A program made the translations under genes and the position numbers. DNA of 44,348 nucleotides, taken from Oxalobacteraceae bacterium. GTDB lineage: Bacteria > Pseudomonadota > Gammaproteobacteria > Burkholderiales > Burkholderiaceae_D. The notes under the pieces were generated by a model. The model did no database searches. It saw only the letters and a program-made list of their open reading frames with translations, and was not told where the DNA came from. The stretch lies in assembly GCA_027485795.1 (NCBI GenBank), contig JAIXQK010000156.1, forward strand, positions 1 to 44,348. Reading direction: 5' to 3'. Shown here one piece after another: positions 17,366 through 25,438 of the stretch; the stretch's first letter is position 1; each line of letters begins with the position of its first letter.

Positions 17366-17470
17366 GACGCTTCCCGCTTGGTTACCGTAATCGGTCACAT
17401 CGCCTTTCGGCTAACCACCTTGCCCGGGAGGGGCAGGTTGGCGTGGGCGTCAACCCAAACTCTTAATGCA
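17366..17470 (-). ncRNA. candidate structured leader RNA (riboswitch-like or sRNA)
   Basis: Between a good promoter and a strong terminator the minus-strand RNA can fold by eye into a multi-stem structure: an outer stem GACGCCC with GGGaaGCGTC, a GC-rich hairpin (CCTGCCC with GGGCaAGG), and a three-way junction closed by GGTTA/TAACC holding two small hairpins (GCC-gaaa-GGC and ACCG-atta-CGGT). The design resembles a regulated leader or a standalone sRNA. It does not match any riboswitch class I can recall. Confidence 0.5.
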
Positions 17471-17476
17471 GCCGAT

Positions 17477-17505
17477 ATTCTCTAAAATTAATCATGGTGC
17501 GTCAA
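17477..17505 (-). promoter_or_regulatory. candidate sigma70 promoter for the structured leader
   Basis: On the minus strand TTGACG (17505-17500) and GAGAAT (17482-17477) are 17 bp apart. Transcription would begin near 17470, right before the folded RNA. Confidence 0.5.
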
Positions 17506-17563
17506 CACATAAACATGACATTTTGTCGATTCATGAAAATCCGCATTGGCATCTACGTATGCC

Positions 17564-19432
17564 TCACCTCACCCGAAACACCACCGCGCTCTTGAAATCT
17601 GCGCGGATTACTCTTGACGCCTCGACTACCTCAGCCTGATATTCCGGCGGGCATTTACGGCTGGGATAGTGGAATTCCAGCTTCCGCTCAACCTTTAAGG
17701 TATCGTCCACCTGCTGGTAACGCGCGGTGTAATTCACATGCGCGCTCTGGTAGCTCACATCGGCTGGAATAGATTCGATCGTGATCGTGTCAGGTAGCTT
17801 CAGCGTCACATAATCTTCAGCGCTGACGGAATCACAGACAAAAGGAAACTCTCGTTTATCCAGCGGCTTGTTAAGAGTTTTTTCAGCGATGTACCCAGGG
17901 GTGGCGCCCACCGGAATCATGAACGCTCCAGAGCGCTTTAAATCGGCGATGGGTTCCAACGAAAACTTAGAATCCCAAAAGTAGGGTAAGTCAGTCTTAC
18001 TAGAGATCGTTAATTCAAGATGGCCACGACCAATTTCATTAAACCGAAGCAGCAGATCATTAATGGTTTTTTCCATCTGGTTGGTCAAGCCAGCGAAATG
18101 CTCGAACCGTCGGTTGATTTCAAGCGTGCCAGACATCATGGCCTCAGTTGTGCCCTCAATTTCACCATTGGCATTCAGTACGAGCTCGGTATGAGAAACC
18201 TCCGTATTGTCCGCCGGATGCATCTTCGGCGTACGACCATAGCGATTTAAAGCAACCAATACCGTGGGCTTGTCTAAGATGTCTTCATCCAGTTTGCCGA
18301 AGGGTACGAGCTGCGCAGTAGAGTCTAAGTACAAATGCAGCGAGGGGATGTAGGTAATCACATGATTAATCGGGCTATTTGCAGCAGGGCCCGATGTCAA
18401 TTCAAACGCCTCGCCTAGATTGATCAGCGCCGCAGTACTCTCAATACCCACCGCACGCAGCATCGCCTCAAGCAGTACCACATGGTCTTTGCAGTCCCCA
18501 AAGCGGCGACTAAAAATATACGCCGAGTCGCGCGGTATAAAACCACCATCACCCACCGTGGTCGATATATACCGAATATGCTTTGAGACCCAGTCATACA
18601 GTACCTTCGCCTTCCGCACTTCGGATTTGGTACCAGCGGTCAGTTGCAAAGCGAGTTGGCGAATCTCTGGGGTAATACGCACCTTAGGCGCTGACGCTCG
18701 CCAGTATTGGCGGCCGATCTCTAAATGATCCGGTGCCTGGGTAAATATCAGGTAGGGAGCAAAGTCCTCATAGTCGACGGCACCTTCTTCTGGCTTGTGG
18801 GCGACCAGTTGCTTAATCTTGAACTGGTAAGTGACATGACGCGCCGTCTCATGAATAACGCCACCCTCGTAGCCGCGGTGGTTAACCATCAACTTCAGCG
18901 ATTTAGGGGCGCGCAGCGTAGTTTGTGAATCTTCAAACACCATATGCGGCGACAAACTCAGCTTAATAGCAAACTCACCCGGCTTTTCGGCCTTAAAGCG
19001 CCGAAGCACATGCTTGCTATAAAGCCGACTACCTACCATCACATGGGGAAACACCACAACGGTGGATTGATCATCATCGAAACTTCGGGTGTCAGCATCG
19101 CCAGATCGGGTGTGCTTAACCCAGTCTTTTGCCAAGTGCAGCACCTTGCCATCAGGCTGAATGACCTTGGCGTCGATGACTTTGAGCGTTTCTTTTGAAG
19201 TCTTGTGGCTGAACGTATGCCGACCAATCCGGTCGGCGCCATATTCATTCATTACGCGCGAGACCCGCTCAATAGTCTCGGTATAGCGGCCTCGGGCATC
19301 TACTTCAATATGCCGGCGCAGTTTTTCCGAGACTATGGGCGGATCAAGAGCCTCGGCATAAGTTAAATTGAGCGTACCAACCCATCCTAAAAAGCAGGCA
19401 AGTAGACGAAAAAATATCTTCTTCAAGATCAA
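17564..19432 (-). CDS. secreted DUF3857-transglutaminase-like protein
   Basis: The 622-residue protein has a signal peptide (residues 1-26, cut near TYAEA), a DUF3857 domain (about 50-215) and a transglutaminase-like cysteine-protease fold (about 250-375). The catalytic triad appears intact: C314 in FGDCKDH, H357 in NHVITY and D370 in YLDSTAQ. The remaining 240 residues are beta-rich. Members are periplasmic and their substrates are mostly unknown. It lies 44 bp after the zinc-ribbon-like gene on the same strand and is the last gene of the four-gene unit. Confidence 0.85.
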   Translation of the reverse strand: MILKKIFFRLLACFLGWVGTLNLTYAEALDPPIVSEKLRRHIEVDARGRYTETIERVSRVMNEYGADRIGRHTFSHKTSKETLKVIDAKVIQPDGKVLHLAKDWVKHTRSGDADTRSFDDDQSTVVVFPHVMVGSRLYSKHVLRRFKAEKPGEFAIKLSLSPHMVFEDSQTTLRAPKSLKLMVNHRGYEGGVIHETARHVTYQFKIKQLVAHKPEEGAVDYEDFAPYLIFTQAPDHLEIGRQYWRASAPKVRITPEIRQLALQLTAGTKSEVRKAKVLYDWVSKHIRYISTTVGDGGFIPRDSAYIFSRRFGDCKDHVVLLEAMLRAVGIESTAALINLGEAFELTSGPAANSPINHVITYIPSLHLYLDSTAQLVPFGKLDEDILDKPTVLVALNRYGRTPKMHPADNTEVSHTELVLNANGEIEGTTEAMMSGTLEINRRFEHFAGLTNQMEKTINDLLLRFNEIGRGHLELTISSKTDLPYFWDSKFSLEPIADLKRSGAFMIPVGATPGYIAEKTLNKPLDKREFPFVCDSVSAEDYVTLKLPDTITIESIPADVSYQSAHVNYTARYQQVDDTLKVERKLEFHYPSRKCPPEYQAEVVEASRVIRADFKSAVVFRVR

Positions 19433-19476
19433 TCCCGGTTATGTACAAGGCTTATAAGGCTGATGAATCGATACCC

Positions 19477-20367
19477 TCAAGGGGTCCGAGGGCAGTCTAC
19501 CTGAGAGCGGTTCGGTGTCTGCCAGGCATAAACGACAGGCAAGGGTGCTGCAACCCGACTCACCGCTGCGTCTCGAATCGTATTTGCCTCTTCATTGTCA
19601 GCCTCACACTGCTTGAGCAAACGAACAGCAATATCGAACTCGCCAAGCTCGCGGTGCAGCTCGGCTAAAGTGACCACATCTTCAGGTTGATAGTGGTAGG
19701 TCAGCTGCAACAGCGCGCGCATGTTTTGCGTTTGAAGCTCGGTAGGAAAGAACCCCACCGTAGCGTCCATACCATGCGCTTTGAATCGTCTTGCTTTATC
19801 GCGATACGGGTCATTCAAATAGCGCCAGTACAGCTTGCGAAGTGCCAGCATCAGTGGGTCACTCTGATGGGTAGGGTTTTCAATAATGCTGGCGAGTGCG
19901 CTATCCGGCACGTACAGAAACTCAGGGTAATCTAGCTTTGGGCTTTCACCCGCGCCCACAGCCGAGCCAGCGGCCTCCGAGGACTGCGCGGGGCCCGCTG
20001 CCGCCGATGGTAATCCGCCGCGCAGCACCCACTGGCCGAGCTTTATCAGACGCTCGCGCAGGCCTTGCCAAGACCAATTCGTTTCATAGGCTGGCCGAAG
20101 CAAAAAGTCTGGAATCTGGTAAGGCACTTCATCATCACGCTGGCACCGCCGCGTGTGGCCGACGAACTTAGCCTCACGCTCCAGAAACATCGCTTCGCAC
20201 TGAGCGCACTGACGAACCCCCTCGCGCGAGCCCATCAGTGCATGACGCTTTTGCCCATCCGTCCAGCTTTCAAACGACATCAGGTTAAACGAGACCTGAT
20301 TCGCCACCGCGTGCACAGTCTGGCAGCTCGGGCAGGCCAGCAAACGGTAACCGGCGAATCGGCTCAT
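19477..20367 (-). CDS. zinc-ribbon-like protein of unknown function
   Basis: The 296-residue protein has two CxxC pairs (CPSC at 12-15 and CAQC at about 53-56, plus C75) that could bind zinc, a variable alanine-glycine linker (about 118-142), and a helical C-terminal half with a repeat-like segment (VVTLAELHRELGEFDIAVRLLKQCE) of tetratricopeptide character. It starts 11 bp after the VIT-vWA gene, so the two are translationally linked and probably partners. No named family is recognised. Confidence 0.65.
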   Translation of the reverse strand: MSRFAGYRLLACPSCQTVHAVANQVSFNLMSFESWTDGQKRHALMGSREGVRQCAQCEAMFLEREAKFVGHTRRCQRDDEVPYQIPDFLLRPAYETNWSWQGLRERLIKLGQWVLRGGLPSAAAGPAQSSEAAGSAVGAGESPKLDYPEFLYVPDSALASIIENPTHQSDPLMLALRKLYWRYLNDPYRDKARRFKAHGMDATVGFFPTELQTQNMRALLQLTYHYQPEDVVTLAELHRELGEFDIAVRLLKQCEADNEEANTIRDAAVSRVAAPLPVVYAWQTPNRSQVDCPRTP

Positions 20368-20378
20368 GGTCAGCTTTC

Positions 20379-22667
20379 CTACTGGCGGTGCAGTAGCAGA
20401 CTTAGCTGGAAGTTATCGCTATCTTCCGACAGTGAGCCCCATGCATCCGAACGGACATCCGGCAGCGAGCGCTGAAGCGCCGCGTGTATGCCGAGCCGAA
20501 TATCATCATCCAAGCCATGAAGCGTCGTGCTCAGTAGCCGCTTAGCATGCCGAGAGGCACTGTGCCTTGCATTCAGTGCCGACAGCAGCCAATCCATAAA
20601 CACCGCCCATGCCAATGTATGGTCTTGCAGCTGATCGGCGATACGCTGAATCACCTGCATAATTTCGGTGGGCAAACCACAATTCATAAACCGAGTACTA
20701 GCGTCCTCCAGATCGGTGTACTGCATCGCCACATCATCCAGAATATCCAGCAGCGAGCTCGGTTCGGCACCCAGCATGTCGGAGATATCGAAACGGCGCA
20801 TGAAGCGCGGCGTTTCTGGTGCGGCGCTGATGAAACTACACGCACTAACATGCGACATCGAACTCTGTAGCGAGTACAGCACCCGTGAGCGAGACATCGA
20901 GGCAGTGCGCACCGGCTGGGTATTGTGCCAACCGGCCGCTAGCATCTGCGGCACCTGATGTGGCTGTGGTAGGCCTTCGGCTTTATCGTCGGCTGCGCGT
21001 TCGGCCACCAGCAGCAAGTTGGTGTGCTCAGTCACCAGTTGGTAGCGCAGCGCCAGCTGGGTTGCAGCTTCGGCGTTACCCGCATCGCGCAAACGCTTGG
21101 CACCGACCGTACGCGCGAGTGCAGGTGCCTCTGCAAGAGACCAGGCTAGATCGCTAACCTCACCGGCCGCAGCGCCCGCATCATTTGAATAATCCAGGCG
21201 GGTACCAATCTGCTGCAAAGCAGGTTGGCTACTCAACACAGCAGCCACATGCACCGTCTCACCCGGGTACAGCACCTTCGGCACAGGTGATTGCCACACC
21301 ACTGGCGCGTGCCAGTCCACCTCTAGCTTGGCCACGATACCTTGGCGCATCCGCATCACCATGCGCTGTATAGCGCCCGCCATATCTTCCTTAGGCGAGA
21401 CAAGCTCACACGCACCATCACTGAAGGCGGCGATATCACGCAGCAAACTCTCTGCTGGCGAGCTACCCACACCAATCGCAAATACGCGGTGGTTAGATTC
21501 GCGTGCCAATTGAATCGTGCTCTCGATATCCCAAATTTCGCCATCGGTAATCACCAGCACATTCACCGGCCGATCATCCCGGTGCGCCTGAATGTTGAAC
21601 GTATCCTCCAACGCGCGATTCATCTCGGTACCACCCATGTCGGAGTCGGTACTCTCAATCGCCGGGATCAATGAAGCGTCCTTGAACTCAGGGCTAGCTC
21701 CCGTCATGCGAGCAATCACCCGCTTGCAATGGCTTCCAAACCGGCTAAATGACACCCGATCCGCTGAGCTCAACAACGGCATCAATGCCATCAAACCGGC
21801 TTTAGCCAGTTCCATACTCTCGCCACTCATCGAGCCCGAGCAATCAACCAGCACCTTGAGCTGAACCTCGCAAGAACTGCTCGACGACTCGAGGGGAATG
21901 GAAGGCGTGACGCTTAGCAGCGCATGAAACTCATCCCCATCCTGCGCAACCGTCACCACCTGCTGCTGCGGTACTTCGTTAATCAGCAGCACCACATCGC
22001 GGTCTAAAAACGCCTGTCCAAACAGCGAAAGGGTAGTGGAGTTATCCAACGCCTGTACCTGCATATCGTGGCTAGGGCAATGGATGGGCAGCTTACTAAG
22101 CGTACCCGCCACTTCTATTTGCAGCGAGAGCGGGTACGCGGCATCAGCCGCCACATCCACCGACGCCGGCTGCTTGAGCTTGCCCACCTTGGCTGCATCG
22201 CCATAGCGCGGCGCCACTGTTGTGGGTATCGACAACCGAACCTGGCCTTGCTCTACACGCAATAGCTGAGCGTAGGTAATCTCGATGACAGCATCCTCAC
22301 CTGGCTTCAAATTACCCAGCTGGGCGGTATACAAACCATCGCCAGATTTCTCTACCATGATGGGCGTATCACCTGCCGCAATCGCGCGCTCGTAATCTTG
22401 CTCGGCTTGTTCCTTCGGCAGCACTGCGCCTTGCCAAGTCTTACCAGCGACCGTGGCGCTGAGTGTTAGCAAGGTGCAGCCCCACGCCAACGGAAATGTA
22501 TATAGCGTCTCAATATTCTTTTTGGTGATGTTGCGGTAGTGCTGACGCGCAGTGACGGTGAATAACAAGTCATCAACGCGCGCAGTCACTTCCACACGCT
22601 GCAGCGGTATTGCTTTACCGCGGGTGCTGGTGAGGATGGCGTTTTGAGTTTCGGAAGGGGTGTTCAT
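20379..22667 (-). CDS. VIT and von Willebrand factor A domain protein
   Basis: The 762-residue protein has an N-terminal VIT domain (about 15-140, with VEVTARVDDLLFTVTARQHY) and a vWA domain (about 268-430) with a complete metal site: DCSGSMS at 275-281, T347 in GGTEMN and D375 in TDGE. The C-terminal 300 residues are mixed and helical. It lacks a signal peptide, so it should act in the cytoplasm, unlike animal inter-alpha-inhibitor chains. AGGAGG before ATG 22667 fixes the start; the longer frame to 22916 is rejected. vWA proteins often act with an AAA+ partner; none is adjacent here. Confidence 0.85.
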   Translation of the reverse strand: MNTPSETQNAILTSTRGKAIPLQRVEVTARVDDLLFTVTARQHYRNITKKNIETLYTFPLAWGCTLLTLSATVAGKTWQGAVLPKEQAEQDYERAIAAGDTPIMVEKSGDGLYTAQLGNLKPGEDAVIEITYAQLLRVEQGQVRLSIPTTVAPRYGDAAKVGKLKQPASVDVAADAAYPLSLQIEVAGTLSKLPIHCPSHDMQVQALDNSTTLSLFGQAFLDRDVVLLINEVPQQQVVTVAQDGDEFHALLSVTPSIPLESSSSSCEVQLKVLVDCSGSMSGESMELAKAGLMALMPLLSSADRVSFSRFGSHCKRVIARMTGASPEFKDASLIPAIESTDSDMGGTEMNRALEDTFNIQAHRDDRPVNVLVITDGEIWDIESTIQLARESNHRVFAIGVGSSPAESLLRDIAAFSDGACELVSPKEDMAGAIQRMVMRMRQGIVAKLEVDWHAPVVWQSPVPKVLYPGETVHVAAVLSSQPALQQIGTRLDYSNDAGAAAGEVSDLAWSLAEAPALARTVGAKRLRDAGNAEAATQLALRYQLVTEHTNLLLVAERAADDKAEGLPQPHQVPQMLAAGWHNTQPVRTASMSRSRVLYSLQSSMSHVSACSFISAAPETPRFMRRFDISDMLGAEPSSLLDILDDVAMQYTDLEDASTRFMNCGLPTEIMQVIQRIADQLQDHTLAWAVFMDWLLSALNARHSASRHAKRLLSTTLHGLDDDIRLGIHAALQRSLPDVRSDAWGSLSEDSDNFQLSLLLHRQ

Positions 22668-22714
22668 GGTGCCTCCTAAAAAAGGAACAGCGAAATCGAT
22701 ACGTTGGGAATTAT

Positions 22715-23104
22715 TTAAGAATTGAGTAGCGAGGAATCGCGCCCCACCTCCGGAGAGCCGGGGTCGTCCACATGCGCGACTGACCATTTGCCATGCGGGA
22801 TGAGCCAGTCGCAGGGCAGGGTGGTACCGCCGAACATCCGCTCGTGTACACAAAAGTCCACCCAGCAGTCTTGTCCACCCACCTGCGCCCGACCGATCAG
22901 CCCTAAGCTCGACCATTGATCTACCAGCCGGCCAATGTCGTGCGGGTTCATCGCGCCATCACGAAACAGATAGTCGTCGTACCAGACCCGCCCACCGATC
23001 AGATTGGCGTGATCTTCCAGGCACTGCTGCCATCCGCCGGGGTATTTGGCACGGATAGCGCTGATGTTGACGATGAAGTCGATGAATTCAGTCTGAATCG
23101 CCAT
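22715..23104 (-). CDS. small conserved protein heading the VIT-vWA unit
   Basis: The 129-residue protein starts MAIQTEFIDFIVNISAIRAK and is rich in tryptophan and aspartate (CLEDHANLIGGRVWYDDYLF; DWLIPHGKWSVAHVDDPGSP). It has no signal peptide or membrane segment. The ATG at 23104 has AGGGG upstream and is preferred to the longer frame at 23224. It lies 47 bp before the VIT-vWA gene on the same strand. Function unknown. Confidence 0.65.
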   Translation of the reverse strand: MAIQTEFIDFIVNISAIRAKYPGGWQQCLEDHANLIGGRVWYDDYLFRDGAMNPHDIGRLVDQWSSLGLIGRAQVGGQDCWVDFCVHERMFGGTTLPCDWLIPHGKWSVAHVDDPGSPEVGRDSSLLNS

Positions 23105-23323
23105 GGCATACCCCTGATGGTTATAGTTTTGAAAACAAGCGCTCATCGATCGAGAAGACCGACGCGCTGTAATCGTTATACGGGGCGCCTGGCTCAAAGA
23201 GTGAGCTAGCGAATTTGGGAGCAAAAGATTTTGCAGGCTCAGTCAATGAGCCTATGAATCCCTAAACTTTAAAACTATAAGCGTCAAGATTTGATTACTA
23301 ATCTATTAAGGCATTTTTAAACG

Positions 23324-23905
23324 ATGAAGCACTCAACGCGAGAATCTTGGCTAGAAGCCGGCGTAAAAGCGCTGACACCACTTTTCAGTAAGGCGGGGTA
23401 TGCGGTACCTTTATGCAAAGTGTCATGCGGGTTTGCTAGTACGGGCACTAGAAGTGGTCATATCGGCCAGTGCTGGAGTACGAAAGCTAGCGCTGACGGA
23501 CTTAATCAAGTATTTGTTTCGCCCGCCTTGGAAGATGCGGTTGAGGTATTGGATACCTTATTGCATGAGCTGGTGCATGCGGTAGATAACTGTGAGCACA
23601 AGCACGGCAAGGAGTTCAAGAAAATAGCAACCAAGTTGGGCATGGTCGGACCGATGCGCAGCGCAGGCGCCGGGCCAGCGCTGAAAGAGGTATTGAAAGA
23701 TATTGCAGCAAAACTTGGGGCTTACCCGCATGCGCGGTTATCTGTTCCAAAGAAGGCGGCAGCACGAGCGCCGCGGCCGAGGGCGAAATGTGTGCGATGT
23801 GGATTTACGGTTCCGATGCTGCGGGAATTCCTGCATTACGGGCCACCGATTTGCCCGAAAGACCGTATAGAGATGGAAGCGCTAGGAGACTGGGACGCGA
23901 TTTAA
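23324..23905 (+). CDS. SprT-like zinc metalloprotease
   Basis: The 193-residue protein carries the gluzincin motif HELVHAVDNCEHKHGKEF (HExxH, then a downstream His) at about residues 82-99 and a C-terminal CxxC zinc ribbon (CVRCGF, then CPKD). That is the SprT/Spartan layout; Spartan proteases in eukaryotes repair DNA-protein crosslinks and bacterial members are poorly known. It runs tail to tail with a WYL regulator, with one base between stop codons. An AT-rich stretch precedes the ATG and no clear ribosome site is visible. Confidence 0.8.
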   Translation: MKHSTRESWLEAGVKALTPLFSKAGYAVPLCKVSCGFASTGTRSGHIGQCWSTKASADGLNQVFVSPALEDAVEVLDTLLHELVHAVDNCEHKHGKEFKKIATKLGMVGPMRSAGAGPALKEVLKDIAAKLGAYPHARLSVPKKAAARAPRPRAKCVRCGFTVPMLREFLHYGPPICPKDRIEMEALGDWDAI

Positions 23906-23906
23906 G

Positions 23907-24884
23907 TTAGGAGGTGTACTGCTGGAAAGCCGCCTCATGCTCTTTGCGTATTTTGTCCCGAAGGGCTTTAGGAGCGAGGACCTCAACCGCGGCACCATGT
24001 TTGGCAATATCGAGCAGCAGCTCACGGTCATCGGCGTAGGGAAATTCAAGGATATACGCGCCAGACGCATCAAATGAGCCTTTCTGGTCAGGGTGCCAAA
24101 GCTCAGCAGCTACCCAGCGGGCGCGCTCCGGCGTGAATTTGAGCCTGGCAGTATGTTTGGATTCACCGGCGAAGATGCCGTAGCTGGCAGCAAGAAACTG
24201 ATCTAGCGATTTAATAGGCACCTCGATCGCTTTCTTGCCAACAGTTGTGATGGCGCGTATTCCGTCCAGAGAGAAGCCGCGTAGTCCATCACGCATGTGG
24301 CACCAGGCGTCTAGGTACCAGTTGTCGCGGTAGTGGATGAGACGTTGGGGAGAGATTTCTCGAAGGGTGATTTCGTTACTAGCGCGGGCATAGTACTGAA
24401 TTTCGATGCGCTGGCGCTTGAAGAGAGCAACACCCACTTCGGAGAAGAAGTGGCTGCCTTGGACGCGTCGGCCCATTTCCACGAGCTTGATGCGTTTGCG
24501 GATTTCTTTAGATGACGATTCGCCTTCGCCAATGACAGCATCGAGGCGGGAAAGGAAAGGCTGGATATGGGGACCGATGATGCTGCCCTGATCAAGATTC
24601 TCGAGTAGCTGCTGCATTGTGATGAGGGCAAAGATCTCTTGCTCAGTAAACCAAAGACCAGGGAGTGAGAATTTGCTTTTGCTTGAGGTAGTGCTCTCGT
24701 AGCGATATCCCCGAAGGTCAGCGTCGTAGATTACAGGAGCGTTAAACCGATCCCGCATGTACTCGAGATCGCGCTTGAAGGTGGCGAGGGAGACTTCAAG
24801 CAATGAGAGAAAATCGTCGCGACTAACGATTTTTCGATCTTGAAGAAGCTGATCAATTTTATAAAATCGTTCAAGGCGATTCAT
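23907..24884 (-). CDS. WYL-domain transcriptional regulator (YafY type), second copy
   Basis: The 325-residue protein has a winged HTH (LATFKRDLEYMRDRFNAPVI), a WYL core (HYRDNWYLDAWCHMRDGLRGF) and a WCX tail. It aligns along its whole length with the regulator at 10692-11663, sharing blocks such as TFKRDLEY, SPQRL and YRDNWYLDA, so the two are paralogues. It is divergent from the small AT-rich gene at 24900 with only 15 bp between start codons, and convergent with the SprT-like gene. Confidence 0.85.
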   Translation of the reverse strand: MNRLERFYKIDQLLQDRKIVSRDDFLSLLEVSLATFKRDLEYMRDRFNAPVIYDADLRGYRYESTTSSKSKFSLPGLWFTEQEIFALITMQQLLENLDQGSIIGPHIQPFLSRLDAVIGEGESSSKEIRKRIKLVEMGRRVQGSHFFSEVGVALFKRQRIEIQYYARASNEITLREISPQRLIHYRDNWYLDAWCHMRDGLRGFSLDGIRAITTVGKKAIEVPIKSLDQFLAASYGIFAGESKHTARLKFTPERARWVAAELWHPDQKGSFDASGAYILEFPYADDRELLLDIAKHGAAVEVLAPKALRDKIRKEHEAAFQQYTS

Positions 24885-24899
24885 ATTGAAAGGATTATC

Positions 24900-25370
24900 G
24901 TGGATAAAGAAAAAGCAATAAAACTTGGTGATGCAGCCATGAGCCGTGATCCTCGTTTTGCTAACTATGGGTTATTTTCGGGTGGCTCTTTTGTGCTGGA
25001 TTCCGAAAGGGTTTTTATGTGGTTTGAGACAATTCAAGACTTAGTTTTTTTCATAAAAAAGGCTGAGCCACAAATTTTTGAACTTGATGCTGCAGACATA
25101 GAAAATTACGAGAGTAAAATAACCCCTGTTTTAGACAATGTTCAAAGAGACGGATTAACAGACCAATTAAAAAATAAAATAAATGATATTTCAAAAGATT
25201 TTATGGTTATTGAATGGTGGGGAAATTTTTCAGAGTTAGTGGCTAACAAAAGTGAATTCTCAAAAAATCTTATTGAAGATTTTTTTGAGCAGTTTGAGGA
25301 AGAGCCAAAATCGTTAAGCGAAGAACATATGGATTCTTTTGTTGAATTTATACAATCGTATGGCTATTAA
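24900..25370 (+). CDS. small acidic AT-rich protein of unknown function
   Basis: The 156-residue protein (VDKEKAIKLGDAAMSRDPRF after a GTG start) is acidic, with SGGSFVLDSERVFMWFETIQ early and a C-terminal helical stretch (NLIEDFFEQFEEEPKSL). The GTG at 24900 has AAAGGA ahead of it; a longer frame from 24840 would overlap the WYL start codon and is less likely. Its base composition is markedly more AT-rich than its neighbours, a sign of separate origin. No family recognised. Confidence 0.6.
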   Translation: MDKEKAIKLGDAAMSRDPRFANYGLFSGGSFVLDSERVFMWFETIQDLVFFIKKAEPQIFELDAADIENYESKITPVLDNVQRDGLTDQLKNKINDISKDFMVIEWWGNFSELVANKSEFSKNLIEDFFEQFEEEPKSLSEEHMDSFVEFIQSYGY

Positions 25371-25376
25371 AATTTA

Positions 25377-25392
25377 GCAATACTGGTATTGC
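25377..25392. terminator. hairpin between convergent genes
   Basis: GCAATAC (25377-25383) and GTATTGC (25386-25392) pair perfectly around a 2-nt gap, with AAATT/AATTT flanks that extend the stem. It lies between the ends of the 24900 gene and the Hsp70-like gene and probably terminates one or both, although no long T run is present. Confidence 0.4.
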
Positions 25393-25438
25393 AATTTGAT
25401 AGGCGCCTTAGCTAAATTTGCAAAACGATCGACAAAAT

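Noticed and set aside
17366-17470. c-di-GMP-I, SAM, TPP, cobalamin, fluoride or glycine riboswitch
   Set aside because: I compared the recalled core consensus of each and found no convincing match; the GGTAACCAAGCGGG piece only superficially resembles the c-di-GMP-I 3' part.
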